Assembly (NCBI RefSeq): GCF_002288925.2
Contig: NW_022097999.1
Span: forward strand, 17,199,178 to 17,263,177
Source of the DNA: Delphinapterus leucas
Taxonomy: Eukaryota > Chordata > Mammalia > Artiodactyla > Monodontidae
Reading direction: 5' to 3'
Length of the DNA: 64,000 bases
The position numbers and the translations under genes were made by a program. Below the pieces are notes generated by a model. It was given only the letters and a program-made list of their open reading frames with translations, had not been told where the DNA came from and ran no database searches. Of the stretch, positions 35,626-48,158 are shown piece by piece. Numbering within the stretch: position 1 is the first letter of the stretch; the number at the start of each line of letters is the position of its first letter.

Positions 35626-37050
35626 TAATCACAAACGTATGGAGTTTATTATATATAAATTACTCCAAAGTCACTCATTTCTTCCTAACGTCCTATCTCC
35701 TCATTCAATCTCATCTTTTCTCCCCTTTCTGCAAATAGAAACAGTAACTACCAGGCCTTGAAACAGTGGGTGTCTGACTTTGGAGAAGTCAAGGTCACAA
35801 TGTCTGGTGATGTCGACGACAGCAGCCAGGCAGCCGGTTCTGTGCTGGATGGCGGTTAAGGGGAGACTGTGCCTGGTCTCCAGGAGTTTTCTTTTCTTTA
35901 CTCCTGTGCTATTGATCCAGCATCAGCAGCAACCTTCCTCTTCCTGCAATTGACCTGTAATTATCTCTCCCTCTCTCCGCTCACCCTTCCCCTCAGCCTT
36001 TTCTTTCCTACCTGAGCCTCAAACTCCCTTCTCCCCCACCCATCACTCCCTGAGCCCTTCACAGCCCTCCCTCTCCTTCTCCAGCTCAGAATTTCGGAGG
36101 AAAACTGACTTCTCTCATCTTGGGCTTGGTTTATGAATCCCCACGATCTGGCTTTTGTTCTCTCACTAAGCTCAAAAATGATCTTCTTAGAGCCAAGAGT
36201 CTCTTATACCTGTAGATAAAACAAGAGCTCCTATTTATTGAGCCCTTAATAACAGTCAGGCACCCTGCAAAGTGTTCTCCATGTACAATGTCATGTAGTC
36301 CTCACAGAGCCCTGACTGGCATCATTATCACCAACAGCATCACCCCCATCATATGATGAGAACGCTGAGTCTCAGGTCTCAACCAGTAAGCATGGGCGCC
36401 AAGGTCCAAGCCTTCACCTATCGTCTCCTGATGTCAAGGGGCCGACACAGATGTCTTTTTTACAGAAGTGCTACTGAGCCCCAGGCTGCCTACTGAAGGG
36501 GCCCAGGGCCTTGAAGACCAACATGGGGCCAAGATGAGGACACCCCATTCCTTGCCAGTCATTCCTGCAACTAAAAGTCCTGGAACTAAGACTATAAACA
36601 AACATAGGAAAGCCATGAAAAATGCAGGGAAGGCTGACTGGCCGGGAACCTCACAAGCTGAGGAAAGCCGTAAGCTCCCCGTGTTTTCTTTCCTCCTTCA
36701 TCCCCAGTGGGGTGCTGGAGAGGTCTGGATGCAGGACCATCTCTAGACAAAGGACGTCTGGCAGAAAAAACCTCATTCTTAACACTTGCCCTACTCGAGC
36801 CAAAAACCAAGAGAAAAACTGACCCCTCGCGGAATCAGTGTGGCCGAGTGGAGAGGCGAACATCACCCGACCTGGCAGCAATGCGGTAAAGCTGGCTGGC
36901 AGGAGGCAATGCTACTTAGCGACACTCTTCCCCGACCTCCCCCCCAGTGTCTGGGGGGCAGCTGGTACCTCTCCCACCCCCGGCAGCAACGAGGCACAAT
37001 GAGGTGGCTCAGAGGGGTGACAGTGAGCCTACGATCTAACTGGAAAAGGG
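35626..37050. other. Intronic sequence with pyrimidine-rich tract and an L2/MIR-like fragment
   Basis: A C/T-rich block lies at about 35940-36090. The interval 36225-36420 (ATTTATTGAGCCCTTAATAA..CAGGCACCCTG..TCCTCACAGAGCC..GAGTCTCAGG) resembles an old L2 or MIR-like element. Open frames at 36434-36889 are not supported. Confidence 0.45.
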
Positions 37051-37059
37051 GCAAAAGAC

Positions 37060-38145
37060 GTGGACCTCACCAAAGAGAACACACAGAAGACAAACACATG
37101 AAAAGACGATCATTTGCCATTAGGAAAATGCAAATCAAAATCGCAGTGAGATATTACCATACACCTACCTATTACAACAGCTAAAACTTAAAAGATGGTG
37201 ACAGCACCAAGGATGCAGCAAAATTAGATCTCTCCCATATTGCTTCTGAGGACGCTCTGGAGAATAGTTTGGCAGCTTCCTAAAAATACATTCTAAATAT
37301 ACATTTAACATATGCCGGGCATTTATCGCAAAGATGAGAAAGCTTATATCCACACCAAAAACTTAATGTATATGAATATTCATAGGAGTTATATTTGTAA
37401 TAGCCAAATGAAAACCCAAATGTCCCTCAATGTAGGAAACAAATTTGGAGTGTTCACACCATGGAGTACTATTCAGCAATGGAAAAAAATAAGCTTTTGA
37501 TACACTCAACACTTGGATGGATCTCAAGGGAATTATACTGAGTGAAAATAAGCCAATATCAAAAGGTTACAGGTTACATCCTATATGATTCCATTTATAT
37601 AACACTCAAAATGACAAAATTACAGAGATGGAAAACAGAATAGTGAATGCCAGGGATTAGGAATGGGGAAAGTGGTCTCTGCAGAGGTGGAACAATTCTG
37701 TATCTTTTTTTTTTTTTTTTTTGGCTGTGCCACAGGGATTGTGGGATCTTAGTTCCCCAATCAGGGACCAAACCTGGGCCCTGGCAGTGAAAGCACCGAC
37801 TCCCAACCACTGGGCCACCAGGGGATTCCCAACAATTTTGTATCTTGATTGTAGTAACAGTTACACAAATCAACACATGTGATAAAACTGTACAGAACTA
37901 CACACACATAGAAACATGTACATGCACGCACACACACACACACAAAGGAGTGCATGAGGGACCAGCAAAATCGAAAAAAGGTCTATGGGTCATACCAATG
38001 TCAATTTCCAGATTTTAACACTGTACTACACTTTTGTAAGATCTTATCACTGGGGAAAACTGGATGAAGGCTACACAGGGCCTCTGTGTACTCTGTGTGT
38101 TGTATCCTGTGAATCTGCAGTTATTTCAAAATAAAAACTTAAAAG
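37060..38145 (+). mobile_element. Old L1 LINE 3' part, split by a SINE
   Basis: Diverged L1 ORF2 end and 3' UTR: AAAATGCAAATCAAAATCGC, TATTCAGCAATGGAAAAAAA and TTATTTCAAAATAAAAACTT landmarks are in order. The SINE at 37707-37830 interrupts it. A CA microsatellite lies near 37924-37945. Confidence 0.8.
37691..37846 (-). mobile_element. Older CHR/tRNA-type SINE with TSD
   Basis: SINE 37707-37830 between AACAATTCTGTATCTT and AACAATTTTGTATCTT (15 of 16 identical). Poly(T) then GGCTGTGCCACAGGGATTG..CAGGGGATTCCC, antisense. Confidence 0.9.
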
Positions 38146-39264
38146 AAAAAATCAACACAGCCCACTGCTCATCTTTTCCTTTATGTCCCCAAATACGTTC
38201 CTCCTTTGAATATCCAATCTTGGTCCAAACACCCAGGAAAGAAGCTGACTTCGGTCTCTCCCCTCCCTCATCCTGTTAGGCAACACTGCCTAGCTCATCA
38301 GCCCTGAAAAAACCTCAGGAGCAGACTTCTCCCTCTCCCATCTCAACGCCACATCCATCCCTGTCAATCTCAGCCCCTCCCAAATCCAATTCCAACTCTC
38401 CTGTGAGCTTCCTTCCTCCAACACAAAATTCCTCACCCCATATCACTCTGCTCCACCTGCTGGGAAAGTCCTCATCTCTACTCTCAAGCTTATAAGAACA
38501 TCTGCAAACAGCCCCAAACCTTGCCTCACTACGAAGATTACTCAGGGTTCCCCAAATCAAGTAACTGTCACCTCTTCAGCAACTGTCCTGTTCTTTCCAC
38601 AGAACTCTGTCCCAGCACTTGTCACCTTAGCCTGTAACTATTTAGTTATGTACCTGACCCCCAATGTCTGATTTGACAACCATCCGATGGTTAGTTCCTC
38701 TCATTTTATTTGAATAAAAACATGCATGTTAGATACATTATAAATAAAATATCCTTTTCTGTGTTGGACTAGGGACGTCTCAGCAATTTCAAGGGGAAAC
38801 GCTTCTGTATTATTAAACGACCACTTAAAATATACTTTTTACACATTACACATTCAAGACTTTATGGGTGGTCTCTATACTATTTGTTGACTTGTATTTC
38901 CTCTAATTGTGAAAACTAGCTTTTCAAGAGATATACTTTATATAGTCCACAGACTAACATACTACAGTCCAACAGATCTTTCCTCCCAGGTAAAACAAAC
39001 AACTGGAATTTCGTTAAATGCCAAGGGCTGAGGGGAATTTACAAAATGATGGTCAAGGACACATAGCAATGGTGGTCATAGACACAGAGCAATCTCAAGT
39101 TATATGTCAAGGGCTGAATGGCTCTTCAGGGGGCCTGAGATAACACTTAACCATATATTGGCAAATCACCATATATTGGTAAGTAAACAAAGATTTCAGA
39201 GCCAAATATATATCTGGAGTCATTCAACTTCCTAAATGTCAACTGAAAAAAAACCCCACACAAC
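38146..39264. other. Intronic sequence, weak L2-like similarity
   Basis: A C/T-rich region (38160-38620) with phrases typical of L2 3' ends (CAGCACTTGTCACCTTAG), not firmly assigned. The rest shows nothing recognised. Confidence 0.35.
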
Positions 39265-39650
39265 CTAAAAGTTGACGATTATGTTTTAATCAGGGACCTT
39301 ACTGAGGACTCTAGCCCAGGATATAGTCTCTCAGATACTCTGAGGAACTGTTCCAAAGAAGTAAGGGGTTTTTTGCTGAAGAAAGAAAACAAAAAAAAAC
39401 ACGTAGTTGGACATCAAAACATTACTGCTAAACACAAAAAACAGACATCTCAAGTTAATGATGTTAGTGCTTTTCTGTATATGGGAGAATGCCAGAGTCT
39501 AGGCCCATTGAAATTATTCCTTTGATGTGAACCTCAGCCATCTGGGGCCAGTGTCCTATTTTTCTCCACCCTAAATGTCCGGGGCAGCCACTGTGGCTGA
39601 TGGCTTGATAGTGGACAACATTCTTTGCTTACTGGAATGGCAGGAGACAC
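39265..39650 (-). repeat. Solo LTR, antisense member of an inverted pair
   Basis: The reverse complement contains GGAACAGTTCCTCAGAGTAT, then CTATATCCTGGGC..AGTCCTCAGTAAGG and AAAACATAATCGTCAACTTT, the same order of landmarks as the LTR at 41730-42130. Diverged from it at many positions. No internal retroviral region adjoins. Family not identified. Confidence 0.7.
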
Positions 39651-40318
39651 TTTTTTTTTCCCCAAAGTTCAGTGAAGAAAATGATAGGAATTTTACATCC
39701 TTATGAAGAGATTTGACTACTCCTTTAATTGATTAATTGCTGAGCTAAATGTTAGTTATCACAATCATGGGCAACAAGGAGGGAAGGATGATGGACCCCT
39801 CAAGCAGAATGTCAAAACCATCCAATGCTATTCCTGTTCATGAATAATTTCAAGTCAGTTCTCTGCTTTGGAGTAACCAAGGCTCTTAGCAGGTACCTAC
39901 AACAATCAACACTTGCTACCACTGAAATATCTCTACCTTATATGACCATTCACAGGCCAAACCTGCAACTCTTCTACAAAAACTATTACATTCCTAGTCT
40001 AAGTACACTCCTCTACCATCAGCAGAAAAAGGGATTTAAAGAAGGTACAGCCCCTGAGAAAACCATAATTCAAAAGCAGTCATGTACCACAATGTTCACT
40101 GCAGCTCTATTTACAATAGCCTGGACATGGAAGCAACCTAAGTGTCTATCGACAGATGAATGGATAAAGAAGATGTGGCACATATATACAATGGAATATT
40201 ACTCAGCCATAAAAAGAAATGAAATTGAGTTATTTGTAGTGAGGTGGATGGACCTAGAGTCTGTCATACAGTCTGAAGTAAGTCAGAAAGAGAAAAACAA
40301 ATACCATATGCTAACACA

Positions 40319-40718
40319 NNNNNNNNNNNNNNNNNNNNNNNNNNNNNNNNNNNNNNNNNNNNNNNNNNNNNNNNNNNNNNNNNNNNNNNNNNNNNNNNNN
40401 NNNNNNNNNNNNNNNNNNNNNNNNNNNNNNNNNNNNNNNNNNNNNNNNNNNNNNNNNNNNNNNNNNNNNNNNNNNNNNNNNNNNNNNNNNNNNNNNNNNN
40501 NNNNNNNNNNNNNNNNNNNNNNNNNNNNNNNNNNNNNNNNNNNNNNNNNNNNNNNNNNNNNNNNNNNNNNNNNNNNNNNNNNNNNNNNNNNNNNNNNNNN
40601 NNNNNNNNNNNNNNNNNNNNNNNNNNNNNNNNNNNNNNNNNNNNNNNNNNNNNNNNNNNNNNNNNNNNNNNNNNNNNNNNNNNNNNNNNNNNNNNNNNNN
40701 NNNNNNNNNNNNNNNNNN
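40319..40718. other. Assembly gap, 400 N
   Basis: Exactly 400 N. No sequence information. Size may be an estimate. Confidence 0.99.
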
Positions 40719-40742
40719 TATATATATATATATATATATATA
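40719..40742. repeat. (TA)n microsatellite at gap edge
   Basis: Alternating TA adjoining the gap; probably part of the L1 tail or an expanded repeat that caused the gap. Confidence 0.85.
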
Positions 40743-40761
40743 AAATAAAAGAAGGTACAGC

Positions 40762-41729
40762 AAAGATTTACGGCACCAGCTTGGCATGAACATTCATCGT
40801 GGTTGCTAGCCAACGGCACCATTTCTCTAATGCCTGCCTGCTATCACGGAAAATTGCTGGGAAAGGTTTAATGTATGTGTGTCAGGAGAGACTTCCCCCG
40901 AGGAGAGCTGAATAGTCTGTAATTGGACCAGAATTTCTCAGCGAAGTGTGAACTCTGGCAAAGGCATAACACAGCAATCATCCCTCTATTCTTGTCTTTC
41001 AAGCAGTACCTGTGCTCCCAGCTACAGACATGCCACATCTCCCCTCCCCAAACCCAACAGCCTTCATATCTACTATTTTTTAGGAGATAGGACTTAAAGT
41101 GCCTTATGATATATATTGTGTTAAACTATTATTTCGTTGAATGTTAACACTTGAATTACTTTACGATTATTAAAAATTTATGCATATTGCACCTACCCCG
41201 CAAAAGTATATCCTCCTTGCTGGGGAAGGCTGGGCAGCAATAGGTACCTAGCACATTTCCTAGAAGCATACTATAGACAAGAGCATAACTGGAAAAGAAA
41301 ATGTGTAAGCATAAATTATTTTTCAAAGTATTAATATACACTATTATTTCTATATACATTATGTTAAATATTTAATTAAATATTCAATATTATATTTTAA
41401 TAGGCACCATATACATAGCTTTCCAGAAATGGAGCTACCAGTCATATCTAAGAAAAACCTTACTTCAATTTTAGCAAGTGTTCACCAGTTTGGAAAATCC
41501 TATTAGTGGTGATAAAAGTAATTTTAGCTGCTATATTCAAGGCGATTATAAATAAAAGGACAAATATTGGTCTCCTTCATCATACCTTCTGGTTCAATAA
41601 TTTACAAGCATCATAAAATATTATAGATTACTTTGTTACTTCTACTTTAGAGTGTAGACATTAGACCTTTAAAGTTATATATGTAGAAAAACTTTTATCC
41701 ATGAATTTCTTCTCAGGATGGTAAAGGAA
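40762..41729. other. Intronic sequence, nothing recognised
   Basis: Unique-looking intron between the L1 insertion and the second LTR of the inverted pair. Confidence 0.4.
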
Positions 41730-42130
41730 ATGTGGACAAAGAATGTCGCTGCCATTTCAGTAAACAAAGGATGTTGCAGTCATCAAGCTATCTCCACGTG
41801 TGCTCCCTGAGGGAACTCAGGATGGAGTAAAGCAGGACACTGGCCCTAGGTAGTTAAGGTACACATCAAAGGAATGATTTCCATGAGCCCAGACGCTTGC
41901 ATCTTCCCATACACAGAAAAGTGCTGAGGTCGTTAACTTGAGATGTCTGTCTTTGTGATTAGCAATAATCTTTTGAAGTTCGACTACATGTTTTTTTCTC
42001 CTGTGTATCTTGACTCTTCCCTTAGCTCTTTGGAACAGTCCCTCAGAGTTTTCTGAGAGGCTGTATCCCAGGCTTAAGTCCTCAGTAAGTCTGCCAAATA
42101 AAACATAATTCTCAACCTTCAGATTGGGCA
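41730..42130 (+). repeat. Solo LTR, sense member of an inverted pair
   Basis: Begins TGTGGACAAAGAATGTCGCT and contains TTTGGAACAGTCCCTCAGAG and, near the end, AAATAAAACATAATTCTC with an AATAAA poly(A) signal. About 400 bp. Homologous to the reverse complement of 39265-39650. No gag, pol or env follows. Confidence 0.72.
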
Positions 42131-44470
42131 TATTTTTCAGTCAACAGAAACATAAATATTTGTTAGGAAAAGGAAGCACTGAATGGATAGGATTGAGAAT
42201 TAACAGCCTGGTCTAAGGGGTACCCATCCGGGATGACTCATCCTTCTGCAGGAAGCTCCCTAAATAAAGAGACTCAAAAAGGAAAGGAAAGTGGTAACAC
42301 CGGAGCCTGTCGAGCAAATGTCGCAACATGAAGCGACACAGTAAATGTCAAGGTATTACTTCTTGACATTAGTAGTGGGTCTGGTAATGTGAAAAAAGAG
42401 AGGGTGTGTGAGGAAAAGGAGGTCAGGAGCAGAAAGAAGCACCACAGAGTCATGAGCACAATCTCTCTAAGGCCCCTCACGGATACACAAGGAAGCCAGT
42501 GACCTTGACGCTGCTGGCGAGGTCAACCCAAGCAGCTCCCCTGCTGTGCTTTACATGCGTGCGAGGGCGGATTCTGTGACGTGGCTCCAGAGACCCAGCT
42601 TTCTGTCCCGATGACGAGAAAGCAAGAGCCTTTATTTCAAATGTAAAAGTAAAAACTGACCCCAAATTAACTTTGTTGAACATCTGATCACAGTTCCTCT
42701 TTCTCTTTAAAATATATGCCATCATTTAAGTAATGATCAAAACCTCAATGTTTTAAAAAACATTCTGTTTAAGAGAACGTGTCAAAGCTAGTGTTATGTT
42801 CACCATAAATAAATGCATTCATTTGGTAAATATTTCTTTGTAGTGCTTAGTGGGTTCCAAGGGAATATGATACTAAGGGAAAAAAGCAGACACAGAAGTT
42901 CCATGATGTTCCATGGAGGGGATGAGAGTAAATCCTGGGAATGTGTGTGGAACATCCAAGCTAAGTGCTCCAGAGGTGAGTTCTCTCTGCGTTTATAACA
43001 CGAGGGCTTATGACCCAGAAGAATGACAGAGGGGGAAGGAGGGGATAACAAAGGTTCAGTGATATTCACTAGGACGAGATGGTGAGTAGAAGTTTCCCAA
43101 CTGAAGGCAGCTTTGTCAGTGCTTGTTCTAGTGGTGGGACCAGGAGGTTTTGAGAAGCAGAGGCCAAGTGGCTGGAGGGCCAACAGCTGGGAGAGCTGTT
43201 CTCTAATGGGTCCACCCTTGGATTTCACCAATCAAATTAAAATCTAATCTTAAAGCAAGGTGAAAATGTATGTGAGCATTCCCGTGTCGTTCATTACCAG
43301 TGAAGTTGTGTTAATCATTCTTTCATTTCCCAGGAATTCACTGGAGATAGGAATTCATCTAAGAGAAGCACAGTTATCAAAAACTCAGTCGGTACCTTTA
43401 TGATGTGTCAGGCAATGTCACATCCCAGATGAACAGGAAAGAAACATAATTTCTGGATTTTATGATGTCCATAGCATCAATCTGTAACTGATTCAAGACC
43501 TAAAGCTTTTCTTTTTTAATTCTGAAATTCACCTTAACCACATTTATAGTTGAAAATGAGCTACAGGGATTCCAGGAACCAACCCCAAAAAGCAATGAAA
43601 TATGAGAATATGGTTTTCAAACAGCTCCGTGGGGAAAGTCAGTAATCCTCTCACATTTGTTTGAAGAAACTAATAATTAAATGTTGCTAAAAATATGAAT
43701 CCAGTAAAGACCTCTTGGAAGTGACAGGAACAGACAGTTAATCCAGTTCACTTTCACTAAGGTAACACAGTGCATACCTCTGAGGATGCTCGATCCTGTA
43801 AAGTGTGCCGGTTACTTTTCCAGATTGAAGTTTATGGTCTGTCAACCACGACGGTAAGTAAAGATCACTACCACTGTGCCCGTGAAATCCAATCCCAAGA
43901 AGTGTAAAGTTAAACCTCTAATTCTTGCTATCTTGCCTGCTTTTTTTTCTCCTTCTAATTGGGTTAGAGCTGTTTAATTACAAATGGATGGGGATTTTTT
44001 TCTCCTTTTTTCAGTATTTTTTCTTGGACTGAACTTCTAATAAGATTCACTTCCAAGGTTTGGTTTTGTCTTACTATTTAAGATTTTTTTTTTCTTGACT
44101 ATGAGATAAAGGGAACTGAATCTAAAAAAACAATTCAATTGATAGCTATACAAGGACATTTTTATGGACACATTTCTGAATTGATATTAAATATCTGATT
44201 CACTAAATATTTATTCACTAAAATAAGGAATCTACCTCAACTTCTCCTCCATCCCCCCAATCCCCATCCATCACTTCTCACCGGGCCATCTGAGGAGTGT
44301 GTACTAGGAATCAGAATCAACAGATACATTTAACCAACTGTAAATATTACATACTGCTTTTGAAGATATTTTACCCTCAGAACTCACTGGTATTAAATAA
44401 CCCAAAGATAACTGTAAAGATTTTTGCTTTTAAAAACTCAACGGGATATACTGTATTTAGTATCTCTGTG
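42131..44470. other. Intronic sequence, nothing recognised
   Basis: About 2.3 kb of intron in which no exon, RNA or repeat could be recognised. Open frames on the minus strand at 42274-43231 have no domain and no splice context. Confidence 0.4.
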
Positions 44471-45899
44471 GATTCACTAGGTGTTTTGGGTTATTTTTAA
44501 CAGCTTTATTGGAGCATAATTGCTTTACAAAGGTGTGTTAGTTTTGGCTTTATAACAAAGTGAATCAGCAATACGTAAACATATATCCCCATATCTCCTC
44601 CCTCTTGCCTCTCCCTCCCACCCTCCCTATTCCACCCCTCCAGGGGCTCGCAAAGCACCGAGCTGATCTCCCTGTGCTATGTGGCTGTTTCCCACTAGCT
44701 ATCTATTTTACATTTGGTAGTGTATATATGTCCATGCCACTCTCTCACTTCATCCCAGCTTACCCTTCCCCCTCCCCATGTCCTCAAGTCCATTCTCTAC
44801 AACTGCATTTTTATTCCTGTCCTGCCCTTAGGTTTTTCAGAACCTTTTTTTTTTTGATTCCATATATACGTGTTAACATACAGTATTTGTTTTTCTCTTT
44901 ATGACTTACTTCACTCTGTATGACAGACTCGAGGTCCATCCACCTCATTACAAATAACTCAATTTCGTTTCTTTTTATGGCTGAGTAATATTCCACTGTA
45001 TATATGTGCCACATCTTCTTTACCCATTCACCTGTCAATGGACACTTAGGATGCTTCCATGTCCTGGCTATTGTAAATAGAGCTGCAATTAATATTGTGG
45101 TGCATGACTCTTTTTGAATTATGGTTTTCTCAGGGTATATGCCCAGTAGTGGGATGGCTGGGTCATATGTAGTTCTATTTTTAGTTTTTTAAGGAACTTC
45201 CATACTGTTCTCCATAGTAGCGGTATCAATTTACATTCCTAGCAACAGTGCAAGAGGGCCACCTTTTCTCCACACCCTATCCAGCATTTATTCTTTGTAG
45301 ATTTTTTGATGGTGGCCATTCTGACTGGTATGAGGTGATACCTCATTGTAGCTTTGATTTGCATTTCTCTAATGATTAGTGATGTTGAGCATCCTTTCAC
45401 ATGTTTGTTGGCAATCTGTATATCTTCTTTGGAGAAATGTCTATTTCAGTCTTCTGCCCATTTTTGGATTGGGTTGTTCGTTTTTTTGATATTGAGCTTC
45501 ATGAGCTGCTTGTATACTTTGGAGATTAATCCTTTATCAGTTGCTTCATTTGCAAATATTTTCTCTCATTCTGAGGGTTGTCTTTGCATCTTGTTTATGG
45601 TTTCCTTTGCTGTGCAAAAGCTTTTAAGTTTTATTAGGTCCCATTTATTTTTGTTTATATTTCCATTTCTCTAGGAGGTGGGTTTAAAAGGATCTTGCTG
45701 TAATTTATGTCATAGAGTGTTCTGCCTATGCTTTCCTCTGAGAGTTTTATAGTGTGTGGTCTTACATTTCGGTCTTTAATCCATTTTGAGTTTATTTTTG
45801 TGTATGATGTTAGCGAGTGCTCTAATTTCATTCTTTTACATGTAGCTGTCCAGTTTTCCCAGAACCACTTATTGAAGAGGCTGTCTTGATTCACTAGGT
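44471..45899 (-). mobile_element. 5'-truncated L1 LINE with 12-bp TSD
   Basis: GATTCACTAGGT occurs at 44471-44482 and 45888-45899. The 1,405 bp between are an antisense L1: 3' UTR at about 44500-44850, ORF2 C-terminal part to 45887. The tail between TSD and L1 (on the L1 strand AAAAATAACCCAAAAC) is not a simple poly(A). Same sense strand as FMN2. Confidence 0.92.
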
Positions 45900-45940
45900 T
45901 TTAATTCCTCAGGAAACAGGTATTGCACCGTCAGTATTGC

Positions 45941-46288
45941 TTTTTTGTTTTTTTTTAAATAAATTTATTTATTTTATTTACATTTATTTTTGGCTGTGTT
46001 GGGTCTTCTTTACTGCACATGGGCTTTCTCTAGATGTGGCAAGTGGGGGCTGCTCACTGTTGTGGTTTGCGGGCTTCTCATTGCGGTGGCTTCTCTTGTT
46101 GCCGAGCACGGGCTCTAGGAACATGGGATCAGGAGTTGTGGCTCGCCGGCCCTACAGTGTAGGCTCCATAGTTGTGGCGCACGGGCTTAGTTGCTCTGTG
46201 GCATATGGGAACCTCCCGGACCAGGGCTCGAACCCGTGTCCCCTGCATTGGCAGGCAGATTCTTAACCACTGTGCCACCAGGAAGCCC
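45941..46288 (-). mobile_element. CHR-type SINE, long form
   Basis: T-rich tail, TTTTTGGCTGTGTTGGGTC body and tRNA-like head at the right (TGTGCCACCAGGAAGCCC). Like the copies at 16803, 20308 and 21529. No clear duplication. Confidence 0.88.
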
Positions 46289-47984
46289 AGGTTTTTGGTT
46301 TCTGAAATTACGTTGTGGTTAGATTTGGAGACTGCCCCAAATTCATTGACATCTGTAAGAGAAAGCTCCCTGCCAACCATATGCCACCAGGGAGAACAAA
46401 GATTACATTCTAAACAAGGCCGTGTAACAAGAACATCCATCTGTTTCACAGAGGTTACACGGTCCAATGACATGGAAGCATCTGGAAAAAGCAAGTATGT
46501 ATTTATAGCAAAGGATTCAGGTTGGCTACGTTTATTGTTCTCAAGGATAAGCAGTGGAATGCCAAGTAAGAGTGTTACTTTGTACACCTGAAACAAATAT
46601 CTCAACTATATTTCAATAAAAAATGAAAAGGAAAAAAAAAGTAAAGTAACTGGTAATAAAAACATTACTCCTCATATATTTAATATATTTTGTTATCAAT
46701 TAAATAGACATTAGTCTATTTTTTCATGATAAAACTTAAATATCCCTTTGAATACCATTATTAAACTATTAGGGCAAAATTAAGACTGTATTTAGATACC
46801 TTTCAAACAAGATTTCAGACCTGAACTGAGTAATTACAGTTATATCAACACAATAAAGTTTTGAAAGATTCCCAAGGAGTCCCCAAGCCAGACCCAAGAG
46901 CACACATCAGTTTTTCCGTCCAGAAGTACCTTCATATGAACAAGACTCATGTCCTATGGAATGACACGTGACATAGGAATTACATGCCAAATAAGAACAA
47001 ACCTCCCTACTGTCCATGCCAGCTACTGGCTCTGGGCCCTCAGCTTACCCCACTGACCCCATTGACATAGTGGACGGGCCTCAGCACTGTGCCCTTCACC
47101 AGGGTGAGCACAATGTTATGCTTTATCAGTAGGGGGTGCTGGAGGCACACAGCAGGAGGAAAGAGGGCTTCTGGTGTGCAGGCGTTGGCCTTTTCCTCTC
47201 TACCTGTGCACAGATGATCCACAGTGTGGGTGTGTGAGGACATGGGTTGGGGGTCCTCTGGCCGACCGTGACTACAGCCACAAACCAGAGCACATAGAGC
47301 CCCTCGGAGCTTTGCAGTCCTGGCCGAGGTCCCACGACCTCTTCACTCCCCACGTGGACACCAGGCACGGCACACATGCGCCAGCCACGGCTCACCTGGG
47401 CCCTGAGCTCTGTTTCCCGGGCTCTCTCATCATGGATGCGGCAGGCTCTGGGCTCTGCCCGTGGGGCAACCTGATGCCAGCACGCCTGGCCACAAGCTGT
47501 GGCTCACCTGCTGCCCTAAGTTTGTTTTCCACTCACCCAGAGACTGGGGACCAGGTGTGGTCTGGGCAAACCAGGGTGCTGCAGACACACCTAGTCCAGG
47601 GAGAAGGTCTCCCTCCAAGTCTCTCCTCGCTTGGGTCCTAGAGCCATCTTCACATCCTTGTACTCTCCCAGCACAGGTTAACCATTCACTATAATAAGTT
47701 TCCCTGTTTACTTTACCCTGAGACTTCTATCCTCTGATTGGACCCGGACTGATAGCACAGCCAATCCCCAGCACCTGACATCCCACTTTCTGCCCTGAAG
47801 CAACTAGACTCCTATATCAATTTGAATGAATGAGTAGACAACTCAAACCTAACAGGACCAAGACACGTTTTTATTCCCCATCCTTCACCAAACCACTTCA
47901 ATGTATCTCTGAATGGCAACTCTATTGTCCAGGCCAAATTCCTAGGGATCCCCCTTCATTCCTCTTTCTCACAGTCTGTATCCA
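46289..47984. other. Intronic sequence; short L1 tail piece and a GC-rich block
   Basis: A short old L1 3' end is likely at 46570-46640 (TTGTACACCTGAAACAAATA..CAATAAAAAATG). The block 47100-47760 is GC-rich and could be a decayed LTR (AGTAGGGGGTGCTGG; GATTGGACCCGGACTGATAG), but I cannot assign it. Open frames there are unsupported. Confidence 0.4.
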
Positions 47985-48158
47985 GACCACCAGAACAAAG
48001 CCACCAGTCTCCCCCACCAGGAAGCCTACACAACCCACTGAAGCAGCCTTACCCACAGGGAACAGACACCAAAAACAACAGGAACTATGAACCTGCAGCC
48101 AGCAAAACGGAGACCCCAAACACAGTAAGTTAAGCAAACAGAGAAATACACACCAGAT

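Larger units (their letters stand above)
40038..40761 (+). mobile_element. L1 3' end insertion with TSD, containing the assembly gap
   Basis: AAAGAAGGTACAGC is present at 40038-40051 and 40748-40761. The L1 segment begins at about 40052 (ORF2 end) and is legible to 40318. It is followed by 400 N and then a (TA)n stretch leading to the right TSD. So the gap lies wholly inside this L1 insertion and probably hides its 3' UTR and tail. Confidence 0.9.

Noticed and set aside
39825..40748. 307-codon open frame spanning the gap
   Set aside because: Its length comes from N residues; the real part is the L1 ORF2 end.
47100..47760. GC-rich block as exon or gene
   Set aside because: No splice sites in a consistent frame; phrases resemble a decayed LTR, but not firmly enough to name it.
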